Source: Stagnimonas aquatica (GTDB taxonomy: Bacteria > Pseudomonadota > Gammaproteobacteria > Nevskiales > Nevskiaceae). Taken from it: a DNA stretch of 64,000 bases. The stretch covers positions 20,795 through 84,794 of the forward strand of contig NZ_RJVO01000010.1 of assembly GCF_003730135.1 (NCBI RefSeq), written 5' to 3'. The position numbers and the translations under genes are program-made. The notes under the pieces were generated by a model. That model searched no databases. It saw nothing but the letters and a program-made list of their open reading frames with translations, and had not been told where the DNA came from. Shown here piece by piece: positions 55,417 through 64,000 of the stretch. Numbering within the stretch: position 1 is the stretch's first letter; each line of letters begins with the position of its first letter.

Positions 55417-56586
55417 ATGCACAAGCTGCGAGTCGCCACCGGCTGTGCTGCCTTCGCGGCCAGCCTGCTGCTGGCCGCCGCTCACGCCGAAGATGATCCC
55501 CCGGAGCTGGCGGCGGCCTACGAGCAGATTCGCAAAGCGCCCGAGAAAGACCGCACGCTTTACCAGATGCAGGCCGGGGTGATCGCGCTCGACCGTGGCT
55601 ACCGCATCGAAGCGGCGCGGCTGTTCGATGCCGTGCTGGTCAATATCTCGGCGATCTACGCCAACAATGACCAGGCTGCACGCGCGCGCAGCCTCTGGTA
55701 CGAAGAGGGCACCAAGGACTTCAAGGGAGAACCCTACGAGCGCGCCATGGCCCACTACTACCGGGGCCTGCTCGACTTGTTCGACGGCGTCTACGACAAC
55801 GCCCGCGCCAGCTTCCGGGGCGGTCTGTTGCAGGACGCCTTCGCCGAGGAGGCACAGAATCGAGCCGACTTCGCCAGTCTGGTGTTCCTGGAAGGCTGGT
55901 GTTCGCAGCTGATGGGAATGCCCTCCGCCGCCGAAGAGAGCTACGCGGAGTTCCGCAGCCTGCGCCCCGGGGTCGCCACGCCGGCACCCGACCACAACCT
56001 GCTGGTGCTGGTGGAAACCGGCTACGGTCCACGCAAGCGCGCCGACAATGTTGCCGGCAACTCCCTGCGCTACTTCCCCAATCCACGATCGCTGGAAAAG
56101 CACGCGGCCATCGCCTTCGGCAACGCCCGCTTTCCACTGGCGCCAGTGGAAGACCTCTACTGGCAGGCCTCGACCCGAGGCGGTCGCCCCATCGACCGCA
56201 TCATCGACGGCAAGATGGAGTTCAAGGCGGTCACCGGCAACGTCGGCTCGGCGCTGACCACGATTGGCAGCGTCGCTCAGGAATACTCGCCTCTGTTCGA
56301 CGCCAACATCGGTGGCGCGGTTGCGGCGGTGTCGGCCGTGGGCACGGCGGCGCAGTTGGCCTCGTTCTCCACCAAGGCCCGCGCCGACGCCCGCTACTGG
56401 AACAACCTGCCGGAAGGTCTGCACGTCTTCACCGTGCGTCGCCCGCCGACACTGAACACCCTGACCATCGAGTTCAGCAATGCCGACGGCCAGGTCGATG
56501 CCAGTCTCACCCGCACCGTCCCCATCCAGATCGACAGCCATGGCAATGGCGTTGCCTGGCTGCGGTCGCGCCCCGCTCAACCTTGA
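55417..56586 (+). CDS. COG3014-family exported protein
   Basis: 389 residues from ATG 55417 with signal peptide to AAHA. The N-terminal half is helical and TPR-like (TLYQMQAGVIALDRGYRIEAARLFDAVL), with the family hallmark YEEGTKDFKGEPYERAMAHYYRGLLDLFDGVYDNARASF (in parts: DFKGEPYERAMAHYYRGLL). The C-terminal half is beta-rich (FTVRRPPTLNTLTIEF). COG3014 genes commonly neighbour lpoB and ycfL, as here. No biochemical function is known. Confidence 0.82.
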   Translation: MHKLRVATGCAAFAASLLLAAAHAEDDPPELAAAYEQIRKAPEKDRTLYQMQAGVIALDRGYRIEAARLFDAVLVNISAIYANNDQAARARSLWYEEGTKDFKGEPYERAMAHYYRGLLDLFDGVYDNARASFRGGLLQDAFAEEAQNRADFASLVFLEGWCSQLMGMPSAAEESYAEFRSLRPGVATPAPDHNLLVLVETGYGPRKRADNVAGNSLRYFPNPRSLEKHAAIAFGNARFPLAPVEDLYWQASTRGGRPIDRIIDGKMEFKAVTGNVGSALTTIGSVAQEYSPLFDANIGGAVAAVSAVGTAAQLASFSTKARADARYWNNLPEGLHVFTVRRPPTLNTLTIEFSNADGQVDASLTRTVPIQIDSHGNGVAWLRSRPAQP

Positions 56587-56612
56587 TCATCAGATCCCGC
56601 CTGGAGTCGCGC

Positions 56613-57077
56613 ATGCCCGCCTTCCGTCTTCCGCTGACCGTCGCCGCCCTCGCTAGCGCACTGCTGCTGTCCGCCTGTCCCAGCAATGGCCAGAAACCCA
56701 TTGACGAGGGCCCTCAGCCGGGCGTGCGCGTGGACGACGCACGCGCGCCCAATGCCGGCCTCCGGCTCGACACGGTTGCGATCCTCGACAAGTCGCTGCA
56801 GAACGCCAAGGGCGGCAAGCTCGCGGTGGAATCCACCGGCGCCCGCCGGTCGCCGACCAACACCGTCGAGGCCTATGCGGTGATCCGCAACCGCACCGAC
56901 TTTCCGCTTCAGATCGAGGGCCGTACGCAGTTCTTCGATGCCGTCGGCATGCCGATCGAAGGACCGACCATGTGGCAGCGGGTGATGCTCGATCCACAAG
57001 GCATCAGCTCCTACAAGGAGCTGTCTACCCGCACCGATGTCGGGCACTACTACATCGAAATTCGCGAGGGGCGCTGA
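56613..57077 (+). CDS. ycfL: YcfL-family lipoprotein (DUF1425)
   Basis: 154 residues with lipobox LLLSAC near residue 22. A single beta-sandwich domain carries VEAYAVIRNRTDFPLQIEGRTQFFDAVGMPIEGPTMWQRVML (in parts), the DUF1425 pattern. In E. coli ycfL is next to lpoB. The gene follows COG3014 by 26 bases, and the next gene starts one base after its stop. Confidence 0.85.
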   Translation: MPAFRLPLTVAALASALLLSACPSNGQKPIDEGPQPGVRVDDARAPNAGLRLDTVAILDKSLQNAKGGKLAVESTGARRSPTNTVEAYAVIRNRTDFPLQIEGRTQFFDAVGMPIEGPTMWQRVMLDPQGISSYKELSTRTDVGHYYIEIREGR

Positions 57078-57078
57078 A

Positions 57079-58140
57079 ATGACCGTCGCCCCGCAATGGC
57101 TCAAGCTCGGCACCGCGCTGCTCCTGGTTTCCAGCGCGGCGCTGGCGCAGCACTACCCTAGCCCGCCCCAGGACAGCAACACCGTCTACCTGGAACAATC
57201 GACGCCGGCCGGCGCGGTACCACCGCCGAGACCAGTGAAGCCCATCGTCTCCCCCGCCCCGGCGGCGTCCGTAGCCGCCCCCCCCTCACAAGCGGCTGTG
57301 GTGCCCGCACCGGCGGCGGAGTTCGATTTGGCCCGACGCGACTTTGAACAGGCTTATCGGCGCGCCGGCTCGCCGCGGATGGCGGTGTATTTCAATCGTG
57401 AACTGTCCGACGAAGTTCGCGAATGGATTCCCGACGACGCGGTGACCCAGGTTTCCAGCTATCACGAAACCCACAACCAAAGCGCTTCCGGCAGTGGCGA
57501 ATTCAAGCTGCGCGGCCAGGGTGAGCTGAAGCCGACGGCCGGTGGCAAGGACCCGGCGCAACCATTCAGCCTCCAGGCCAGCGGCCAGGGCAGCAGCCGG
57601 GCGCAGGCCCAGTCGGAAACCCGCGCGGAATCGACCAACACCGTACTGCGCCAGGCCTACATCGGCCCGACCGGCGGCCGCGAGGATCCGCGCGAAGCCT
57701 GGAAGTGGGAATTCGAGGACAGCCTGACCAACAAGCTGTTGAGCGCGCGCGCGAATCTGGTGGACCGGGCGATGATCTTCCGCCTGATGGCCAAGAACAG
57801 CCCGCAGAGCGATGGCTTGTCGGGGTCGATCTCAACCAACATCAACGAAATCTCGGCTCTGGAGAAGTACGCCGACATCTTGGTGGAGATGTTGGTTACC
57901 GAAGCCCCCGGCACCGCCGTCGGCTACGACTTCCGCGCCACTGCCAAGGAGGTCAAGACCGGCCGCCTGCTGGGCACCGCCTACGTGCGGGGCTCCGAAA
58001 GCCTGCAGGTACCGCAGTCGCGGATCGTCGCCGGTGCCAACGGCTACCAGCGCGAGACCATCCGGCAGGTGCCAACGGTCAACGACGTTTCCGGCCTGCT
58101 GGCGACGCGGCTTTTGCGGTCGATGGCCGGGGCTCTGTAG
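57079..58140 (+). CDS. Exported protein with a CsgG/LpoB-like C-terminal region
   Basis: 353 residues with a signal peptide (LLLVSSAALAQ) and a Pro-rich linker to about residue 90. The C-terminal 150 residues (SLTNKLLSARANLVDRAMIFRLMAK, EKYADILVEMLVTEAPGTAVGYDFRATAKEVKTGRLLGTAYVRG, in parts) have the order seen in CsgG/LpoB-type domains: conserved Asp-Arg after helix 1, then a strand pair ending in a TGRLLG turn. This is my reading of the pattern, not a database result. Last gene of the five-gene operon. Confidence 0.7.
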   Translation: MTVAPQWLKLGTALLLVSSAALAQHYPSPPQDSNTVYLEQSTPAGAVPPPRPVKPIVSPAPAASVAAPPSQAAVVPAPAAEFDLARRDFEQAYRRAGSPRMAVYFNRELSDEVREWIPDDAVTQVSSYHETHNQSASGSGEFKLRGQGELKPTAGGKDPAQPFSLQASGQGSSRAQAQSETRAESTNTVLRQAYIGPTGGREDPREAWKWEFEDSLTNKLLSARANLVDRAMIFRLMAKNSPQSDGLSGSISTNINEISALEKYADILVEMLVTEAPGTAVGYDFRATAKEVKTGRLLGTAYVRGSESLQVPQSRIVAGANGYQRETIRQVPTVNDVSGLLATRLLRSMAGAL

Positions 58141-58171
58141 AACCTGGCCGGTCAGAGAGGCGCCAGCCGGC

Positions 58172-59716
58172 CTAACCGCCCGAGGGCAGCAGCTCGGCCA
58201 GCAGCGGCGCAAGTGGCTCCTGACGCAGGTAGTCGATGACGGCGGCGATGTCGGGCGCGAAGTAGCGGTCTTCCTGATAGAACGGCACCCGCTCGCGCAC
58301 CGCGTCGCGCACCCGCCGCAGGGGCTGCGAGGTTCGCAGCGGCGCGTGGAAATCCACGCCCTGGGCCGCCGCCAGCAGCTCGATGGCGACGATGCCACGG
58401 GTGTTGGCGGCCATCTCCAGCAGCCGTCGCGCGGCGAAGGTGGCCATGCTGACGTGGTCTTCCTGATTGGCCGAGGTCGGCAGGCTGTCGACGCTGGCCG
58501 GATGCGCCAGCGACTTGTTCTCGCTGGCCAGGGCGGCGGCGGTGACGTGGGCCATCATGAAGCCGGAGTTGAGGCCGGGCTTGGCGACCAGAAACGGCGG
58601 CAGGCCGGACAGCGTGGCGTCGATCAGCAGCGCGATGCGGCGCTCCGAGAGCGCGCCGATCTCGGCGATCGCCAGCGCCAGGGTGTCGGCGGCCAGCGCC
58701 ACCGGTTCGGCGTGGAAGTTGCCGCCGGAAATCACTTCGCCGGCAACACCCTCGCCCCCGAAGGCGAGCGGATTGTCGGTGACCGCGTTGGCCTCGATCT
58801 CCAGGGTGCGGCCGGCATTGCAGAGCAGGTCCAGGCAGGCGCCCATCACCTGCGGCTGGCAGCGCAGCGAGTACGGATCCTGCACGCGGTCGTCGTTGAC
58901 CCGGTGCGAGGCGCGGATGGCGCTGCCTTCGAGCAGGCGCCGGTAGACCTCGGCGACCGCAATCTGCCCCGGCTGACCGCGCACCGCGTGCACGCGCGGA
59001 TCGAAAGGCGCGTCGCTGCCCTTGGCGGCGTCCACCGACAGCGCGCCGGCGACCACCGCCGCCGCGAACAGCTCCTCCGCCTCGAACAGGCCGCGCAGCG
59101 CCAGCGCGGTGGACACCTGGGTACCGTTGAGCAGGGCCAGACCTTCCTTGGCGGCCAGCCGCAGCGGCTCCAGGCCGGCGTCTTCCAGCGCCTCGATGGC
59201 CGGCATCTGCACGCCGCCGACGCGCACCTCGCCCTCGCCCAGCAAGGCCAGGGTGAGATGCGCCAGTGGCGCCAGATCGCCGGAGGCGCCGACCGAACCC
59301 TTGCCGGGAATGCAGGGCAGGATGCCGGCGTTGTAGAGCGCCAGCAGCGACTCGACCACCCGGGGCCGCACGCCCGAGTAGCCGCGCGCGAGGCTGGCGG
59401 CCTTCAGCGCCAGGATCAGCCGCACCGTGGCGTCATCGATCAGCGGGCCGGTGCCCACCGCGTGCGAGCGCACCAGGTTGAGCTGCAATTGCTCCAGTTG
59501 CGCGGCGGGGATGTGGGTCTTGGCCAGCTTGCCGAAGCCGGTGTTGATGCCATAGGCCGGGGCCCCGGCAGCGACGACCGCCTGTACCGTCGCGGCGGAA
59601 GCGAGGATGCGGTCCATGGCATCCGGCATCAGCGCCAGGTGGTGGCTGCCGCCCGCCAGCAGGCGGCAGTCGGCCAGACTCAGGGTGCCCGGGTTGAGCG
59701 CGAACAGGCTGGGCAT
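58172..59716 (-). CDS. hutH: Histidine ammonia-lyase
   Basis: Deaminates histidine to urocanate. 514 residues. The Ala-Ser-Gly triad that cyclises to the MIO cofactor lies in [21 protein letters not shown] (about residue 145). Other signatures are the Tyr in [11 protein letters not shown] and the C-terminal segment [22 protein letters not shown]. No other hut gene is in the window. It converges on the LpoB-cluster operon with 31 bases between. Confidence 0.96.
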   Translation of the reverse strand: MPSLFALNPGTLSLADCRLLAGGSHHLALMPDAMDRILASAATVQAVVAAGAPAYGINTGFGKLAKTHIPAAQLEQLQLNLVRSHAVGTGPLIDDATVRLILALKAASLARGYSGVRPRVVESLLALYNAGILPCIPGKGSVGASGDLAPLAHLTLALLGEGEVRVGGVQMPAIEALEDAGLEPLRLAAKEGLALLNGTQVSTALALRGLFEAEELFAAAVVAGALSVDAAKGSDAPFDPRVHAVRGQPGQIAVAEVYRRLLEGSAIRASHRVNDDRVQDPYSLRCQPQVMGACLDLLCNAGRTLEIEANAVTDNPLAFGGEGVAGEVISGGNFHAEPVALAADTLALAIAEIGALSERRIALLIDATLSGLPPFLVAKPGLNSGFMMAHVTAAALASENKSLAHPASVDSLPTSANQEDHVSMATFAARRLLEMAANTRGIVAIELLAAAQGVDFHAPLRTSQPLRRVRDAVRERVPFYQEDRYFAPDIAAVIDYLRQEPLAPLLAELLPSGG

Positions 59717-59789
59717 GCGGGGCTCGGAAAATCGCTAGAACCCTAGAGTAGTCCCTGCGGCCGCCGGCGCAAGCAAGCCGGCCAGGCAC

Positions 59790-60257
59790 TCAGCCACGGC
59801 GCGGGACGACGCTGATGACGCCATTGGTTTCCAGCATGGCCAGCGCCACCGTCTCCGGCGTCGTGCAGCCGTTCTGGCGCAGGGCGGCGTACAGCTCGTG
59901 CTCGGAAATCTGCGCCCGCGCCAGCGCCTTGGGGAACAGTCGCCCTTCATGGATCAGCAGCTCCGGCTCGCCGTCGACGAGTTTCTCGATACGACGGCTG
60001 CGGAAAGTGGCCAGGCCGGTGAGGTAGTTGAGCGCCACCAGGGTCGCCGCCGAGACCAGCCCCCCGACCAGGGAGTTGTCGCCGGCGTTCATCGAGTTCT
60101 GCACGGCATTGCTCAGAATCAGCAGCAGCACGAAGTCGAACGGCGCCAGCTGGCCGACCTGGCGCTTGCCGGTCAGCCGCAGCATCAGCAGCAGAAAGCC
60201 GTAGACCGCGATGGCACGCAGCACCAGCTCCCAGAGAGGAACGGCGAGATCGAACAT
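59790..60257 (-). CDS. DUF421 (YetF-like) membrane protein
   Basis: 155 residues: three helices (about 8-28, 38-55 and 62-80), then a cytoplasmic domain. DUF421 hallmarks are LMLRLTGKRQVGQLAPFDFVLLLILSNAVQNSM (in parts: LTGKRQVGQL, PFDFVLLLILSNAVQNSM) and the C-terminal ISEHELYAALRQNG. Bacillus relatives form tetramers linked to spore or membrane properties; function here is unknown. Confidence 0.9.
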   Translation of the reverse strand: MFDLAVPLWELVLRAIAVYGFLLLMLRLTGKRQVGQLAPFDFVLLLILSNAVQNSMNAGDNSLVGGLVSAATLVALNYLTGLATFRSRRIEKLVDGEPELLIHEGRLFPKALARAQISEHELYAALRQNGCTTPETVALAMLETNGVISVVPRRG

Positions 60258-60305
60258 GGAGCAACCTCCTGAGGGGACCTCCCCCAGACTAGCGCCCCGA
60301 GGCCC

Positions 60306-61040
60306 TCAGAGGTGCAGTCCGCACTCGGTCTTCGGCTTGCCCTGCCAGCGGCCGCTGCGGCCCTCGCCCTTCACCGTGCAATGGGTGCAGCCGATCGAGG
60401 AATAACCCTGCGCCACCAGCGGATGGAACGGCAGGTCGTGCTCGCGGATGTAGGCATCGCGCTGCTCGCGGCTGACGTCGATCATCGGGTTGAATTTGAT
60501 GATGCCGCGCCGCGCCTCGAAGATCTGCATCGCCGCGCGGTCGTCGGTCTGCCAGCCCATCAGGCTCGACACCCAGATCTGGTAGCGCGGCTTGATCGCG
60601 TCCAGCGGCTGCACCTTGTTGACCCCGCAGCAGAGGTCGGGGTCGGACAGATAGGTCTTTTCCGCCACCGTGAACTGGTGGTGGAACTCGTCGGGCTTGA
60701 CGTCGAAAACCTTCAGCCCGAAGCGCTCGACCAGGTATTCCCGGTAGGCCAGGGTTTCCGGAAAGTGGTAGCCGGTGTCGATGAAGGCGATCTTCTGCGC
60801 CGCTTGCAGCGTCGAGATCACGTGCAGGAAGAACGCCGAGGTGGCCGCGAACGAGGAGGTCACCAGAACCTGCTCCACCGGAAAGTCCCGGTACAGCGCC
60901 CGCAGGCGTTCGTCGAAGGACAGCGGCAGGTAGCGGGCGTTGAGCCGTTCGATGGCGGCAAGGTCCAGGCCGGCGCTGTTCTCGACCTCGGCACCGGCGG
61001 CGGCGCGGGGACTTGGCGACGGTTGCAGGACGGCGTTCAT
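60306..61040 (-). CDS. cysH: Adenylyl-sulfate reductase (CysH, Fe-S type)
   Basis: Reduces adenylyl sulfate to sulfite in sulfate assimilation. 244 residues. The four Cys that hold a 4Fe-4S cluster are present as CC in DPDLCCGVNKVQPL and CxxC in IGCTHCTVKGE, which marks the APS-using bacterial/plant type rather than the E. coli PAPS type. The catalytic Cys is at the C-terminus (KTECGLHL). The sulfonucleotide loop is TSSFAATSAFFLHV. It complements the cysTWA uptake genes at 20-24 kb. Confidence 0.94.
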   Translation of the reverse strand: MNAVLQPSPSPRAAAGAEVENSAGLDLAAIERLNARYLPLSFDERLRALYRDFPVEQVLVTSSFAATSAFFLHVISTLQAAQKIAFIDTGYHFPETLAYREYLVERFGLKVFDVKPDEFHHQFTVAEKTYLSDPDLCCGVNKVQPLDAIKPRYQIWVSSLMGWQTDDRAAMQIFEARRGIIKFNPMIDVSREQRDAYIREHDLPFHPLVAQGYSSIGCTHCTVKGEGRSGRWQGKPKTECGLHL

Positions 61041-61113
61041 GCGGCTCCAAGGCTACGGGACGGCCCGGAAACCGACCCGGGGGCGCGCATTCTAGTGGAA
61101 TGCCGGATCCGGG

Positions 61114-63693
61114 CTAGCGGCCATAGCGCACCCGCACCGTCGCCGGCAGGAAGTCCGATTCCTTCATCGGCAGGTTGTACTCGAAGGGCGCGTCTTCCGA
61201 GAACAGCCGGTTGGCAAAATAGCGGCCGTCCTTGAGGTCGTAGGTGTAGCTGGGCACGGTGGTCACCGCCTGCACGTCGTAGAGCGGCGTGACATGGCCT
61301 TCCTGGAAGCGCCAGAGCTTGCCTTCGCGGTCCTCGTTCTCCACCAGCACGACGTTCCAGCTGTCCTCGTCGACGTAATAGGTGCGCTTGCCGAACACGT
61401 GGCGTTTGCCACCGCGCTCCGTGGCCTCGATCACCCAGACCCGGTGCAGCTCGTAGCGTGCCTCGCCCTGGTCCGGGTGGCCGCCCTTGAGCAGCTGACT
61501 GTATTTCACCCGGCCGTCGGAGAGCCGGTAGGCGTTGTAGGGGATGTACACCTCGCGCTTGCCGACCAGCTTCCAGACGTAGCGGTCGAAGGCGCCGTTG
61601 TACATGTCCACCATGTCGATGAACTCCAGGCCGTCGGAGCCCGGGAACGGCTGGTCATAGCCCACCGGCGGCACCCGGAACATCTTGCTCAGGCGGGTCA
61701 GCAGCACCCAGACATCGCGCGGGTCCTTGAGCGAGTTGGCGGTTTCGTGGAACAGCGCCACGAACTCCGGCGTGCCGCCCGGCTTGGCGCCGCTGGTGAT
61801 GCCGTAGACCAGGATGTTCTTCTTGGCGATATCGACCGGGTCCTTGACGTTGCCGTAGCGGAAATAGGTCAGGAAGGTCTGCTTGCTCAGTTCGCTGCGG
61901 CCGTTCGCCTGCACCACCGCCTGGGTGTAGGTGGCCTTAACCGTGTCGCCTCGGTAGCGGGTGCGGTGATTCCACATCACCTCGACGCCGTTCTGCGGCC
62001 TGGGGAAGGGAAAGCCCAGCCGCGCGCCTTCGAGCGCGTCGGAGCCCAGCAGCTTGGCCTTGCCGAGATTGGCCTGGGTGGCGTCGTAGATCGCCTGCGG
62101 ATAGCTGGCGCCGCGCCGGGTCTGGTAGACCGGCATCACGTAGTCGGCGTAGCGCGCGAACAGCGCCTTGTGCCCCTGCGACAACTGCGCGGCGTACTGC
62201 GCGACATTGGCGGCGGTGATGGTGAACAGCGGGCGGTCCTGCGGATAGGGATCGCTCAGCCGCTGGCCGGGTTTGTAGCTGGCCGGCGGCGCGCGCAGGC
62301 CACCGTCCCAGGCGGGAATGCGGCCGTCGGCATTGCGGCCACGCTCGGCGCCCACCGGTGTGAGCGCGCCCTCGCCGCTGAGACCGGCCGTCACTGGCGC
62401 CGCAGCGCTGGCACGACTCGCCACCTCGCCTTCCAGCGCCAGCGGGGCCTCACCGAGCTTCTCGCCCAGCCGCACGCCGGCATTCGCAGCGGCGCGCGGC
62501 TGGCGCCGCTCCAGCGCCATCAGCGCCTGCTCGCGGGCGGCGCCGGATTCCAGGTACTTGAGCCAGTCCTGCGCCAGCTTGCGGCTCTGCGGGTATTCGG
62601 CGGCCTGGCGGAAGGCGTCCACAGCCCCCTCCACCTCGGCCTGTTGGTAGCGCGCCATCGCCAGCGTCATCCAGGCCGGGCCGGACTTGGCGCCGCTGTT
62701 GATCGCCTTCTCCAGACTCTGCGCGGCACGCGCGTAGTCCTCCTGGTTCATCTGCAACTGGCCGAGTTGCAGCAGGCGCTCGGCGCTGGGCGAGAGCCGC
62801 TGCGCCTGTTCCAGCGCGGCGCTGGCGAGGCCGGATTCGCGGGCGCGGCTCCAGAGCGCGGCCAGCGTCGAGTAGTTGCCGGCATCCTTGGCGAGCACGC
62901 CTTCCTCCATCCAGCCCTGCATCAGCGAGCCGGCCTCGAAGGGCGCGCCGATCTGTGCGGTCAAGTTGATGAGTTGCAGGCGCTCATCGCTGGTCTTGAG
63001 ATGCCCCTGGCGCGCGGCCAGCTCCAGGGTGGCGGCAGCACGTTCCTTGTCGCCGGCCTTCACCGCCATCGCCGCCAGCCGCAGCCAGTTCTCGCGCAAC
63101 TGCGGCTGCGCGCGCACCTGCTCCTGCAACAGCGGCAGGGCCTCGGCCTCGCGGCCGGTGGCGAGCAGCGCGCCGAGCAGGGCCTGCTTCCAGCTCGGGT
63201 CGGGGTTGGCACTGCCGGCAATGCCCTTCTTGAGCGCGGTGATCGCCTCCGGGTAGCGCTTCAAGTCGAGATAGGCCGAGCCGAGCGCGATGAAGATTTC
63301 CGGCGTCGCACCCGGCTCGCGCGCGCGCTTTTCCAGGGTCGGCAACTGCGCCTTGAAATTGCCGGTGGCGAGCGTGAGTTCGCTCAGGGCCTCGCGCAGC
63401 TGCTGCGCCGCCGGGCCGGAGAGGCCGTTGGTCTTCAGGGCCTGTTCCAGCAAGGCCGCCGCCTGCTTGTAGTCCTTCTGGCTCGCCGCCTGCCCGGCCA
63501 GCTCGCGCAGGATCATCGCCTTGGCGTAAGGGTCGGCCGCGCTCTTGAGCTGCTCGCGCAGATCGACCTCCTTTTCGGCCGGCGGTGGCGCGTCCAGCTC
63601 GCGCACCTCGCTGCGGTACTGCTGCGCCCAGGCGCCGGCCGCGCCGAGCAGCAGCGCGGTGGTGAGACCGGCACGCAGGAGGGAGAGGTTCAT
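61114..63693 (-). CDS. Exported TPR-DUF1329 fusion protein
   Basis: 859 residues from ATG 63693, signal peptide ending GAWAQ. Residues 30-430 are TPR repeats (for example QAALLEQALKTN-like units, AYLDLKRYPEAITALKKGI, GQLQMNQEDYARAAQSLEKAI). Residues about 455-859 are a complete DUF1329 domain: NADGRIPAWDGGLRAPP, DRPLFTITAANVAQYAAQLS, YRGDTVKATYTQ, DMVDMYNGAFDRYVWKLVGKREVYIPYNAYRL (in parts) and YFANRLFSEDAPFEYNLP. DUF1329 proteins are normally about 450 residues and often accompany RND or outer-membrane lipid/sterol-related clusters. The gene overlaps the TonB-like gene by four bases. Confidence 0.85.
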   Translation of the reverse strand: MNLSLLRAGLTTALLLGAAGAWAQQYRSEVRELDAPPPAEKEVDLREQLKSAADPYAKAMILRELAGQAASQKDYKQAAALLEQALKTNGLSGPAAQQLREALSELTLATGNFKAQLPTLEKRAREPGATPEIFIALGSAYLDLKRYPEAITALKKGIAGSANPDPSWKQALLGALLATGREAEALPLLQEQVRAQPQLRENWLRLAAMAVKAGDKERAAATLELAARQGHLKTSDERLQLINLTAQIGAPFEAGSLMQGWMEEGVLAKDAGNYSTLAALWSRARESGLASAALEQAQRLSPSAERLLQLGQLQMNQEDYARAAQSLEKAINSGAKSGPAWMTLAMARYQQAEVEGAVDAFRQAAEYPQSRKLAQDWLKYLESGAAREQALMALERRQPRAAANAGVRLGEKLGEAPLALEGEVASRASAAAPVTAGLSGEGALTPVGAERGRNADGRIPAWDGGLRAPPASYKPGQRLSDPYPQDRPLFTITAANVAQYAAQLSQGHKALFARYADYVMPVYQTRRGASYPQAIYDATQANLGKAKLLGSDALEGARLGFPFPRPQNGVEVMWNHRTRYRGDTVKATYTQAVVQANGRSELSKQTFLTYFRYGNVKDPVDIAKKNILVYGITSGAKPGGTPEFVALFHETANSLKDPRDVWVLLTRLSKMFRVPPVGYDQPFPGSDGLEFIDMVDMYNGAFDRYVWKLVGKREVYIPYNAYRLSDGRVKYSQLLKGGHPDQGEARYELHRVWVIEATERGGKRHVFGKRTYYVDEDSWNVVLVENEDREGKLWRFQEGHVTPLYDVQAVTTVPSYTYDLKDGRYFANRLFSEDAPFEYNLPMKESDFLPATVRVRYGR

Positions 63694-64000
63694 TGCGGAT
63701 AGTTGTAGGCGCAGTCTTCCGGGTCCATCTGCACCCGCTGCTTCACTTCCCGGGCTTTCGCGTAGGAGGCGTAGATCCAGTTGCTGACGCTCTCCACGGC
63801 CGCCGCCTCGTAGACGCCACGCGGATCGGCATCGACGATCTTCACGTCGCGCACCCGGCCATTCGGCATCACCGTGAACACCACCTCCACCCAGCCCTTG
63901 ATCTTCTGCTTGCAGGCCCATTCCGGCATCTGCGGACGCGCGGTGGAGAGCGGAATGAGGTCTCGGCCCTTGAAGCTCTTGCCGGCGGCATAGCCGGCGC
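63690..64000 (-). CDS. TonB C-terminal domain protein (5' end cut by window)
   Basis: The frame is open to the window edge. The visible part has a TonB-like beta-alpha-beta domain (GWVEVVFTVMPNGRVRDVKIVDADPRGVYEAAAVESVSNWIYASY, in parts) with the typical VMPNGRVRDVKIVDADP and AAVESVSNW. The PEWACKQKIKGWVEV start of the domain and a Cys pair (WACKQ, DCAYNY) are slightly unusual. Its TGA overlaps the ATG of the TPR-DUF1329 gene, so the two are coupled. It may supply envelope energy transduction or simply be a TonB-fold adaptor. Confidence 0.85.
   Translation of the reverse strand, partial: AGYAAGKSFKGRDLIPLSTARPQMPEWACKQKIKGWVEVVFTVMPNGRVRDVKIVDADPRGVYEAAAVESVSNWIYASYAKAREVKQRVQMDPEDCAYNYPQ

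Overview
The window is dense, GC-rich bacterial chromosome whose gene content and order point to a gammaproteobacterium. The main evidence is rpoE-rseA-rseB-mucD divergent from nadB, sdhE-ygfX at the end of the sdh operon, ygfZ next to sdh, and an lpoB/COG3014/ycfL cluster. The overall look resembles the Xanthomonadales/Nevskiales (Solimonas-like) side of the class. That placement is inference; no rRNA or tRNA gene is present to anchor it. Both ends are cut inside genes: mucD on the left and a TonB-domain gene on the right. | 1-15.5 kb is core: envelope-stress sigma factor operon (rpoE, rseA, rseB, mucD), nadB, a LysR/MFS/aldo-keto reductase group, two alkylation-repair genes (ogt and an Ada-AraC-AlkA fusion), and the succinate dehydrogenase operon. 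In the sdh operon the four structural genes are bracketed by two assembly-factor genes (a DUF1674/SDHAF4-like protein first, SdhE last), followed by overlapping ygfX. | 15.5-24.3 kb holds ygfZ and then a sulfate-uptake region: OprO/P-type porin, two paralogous sulfate-binding proteins, a Mop-like TOBE protein, a class II glutamine amidotransferase, then cysT-cysW-cysA. cysH, the reductive step, lies far away at 60.3 kb. | 24.3-30.6 kb carries a small Cys-rich oxidoreductase-like protein, a fenitrothion-hydrolase-like membrane protein with an anchored partner, a lipoprotein metallohydrolase and an acyl-CoA dehydrogenase. | 30.87-31.60 kb is the clearest accessory element: a DUF2971 gene ending in a canonical attC site, which I read as a lone integron gene cassette with no integrase nearby. 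Directly next to it is a persulfide/sulfur-handling locus: a persulfide dioxygenase, a TauE-type exporter and a CstR-like CsoR-family regulator, divergent from two YeeE/YedE half-transporters over a shared palindromic operator. | 34.5-42.7 kb is core again: lysS (with a 31-bp tandem repeat array duplicating its stop-codon region), prfB with its programmed +1 frameshift, an OmpA-family protein, an ABC-F protein, a VapBC-type toxin-antitoxin pair and rsgA. | 42.7-52.3 kb contains a secreted alpha/beta hydrolase, an MFS transporter, a putative zinc-dependent phospholipase C with a lipoprotein partner, a ychJ-like gene broken by an in-frame amber codon, a DUF938 methyltransferase, a MAPEG protein, a PLP enzyme, a methyltransferase-like protein and 6-phosphofructokinase. 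| 52.5-58.1 kb is a five-gene operon of exported proteins built round an LpoB/COG3014/YcfL core, with two unrecognised flanking proteins; it is the best candidate here for a poorly described envelope system. | 58-64 kb has hutH, a DUF421 membrane protein, cysH, and an unusual TPR-DUF1329 fusion translationally coupled to a TonB-like protein.
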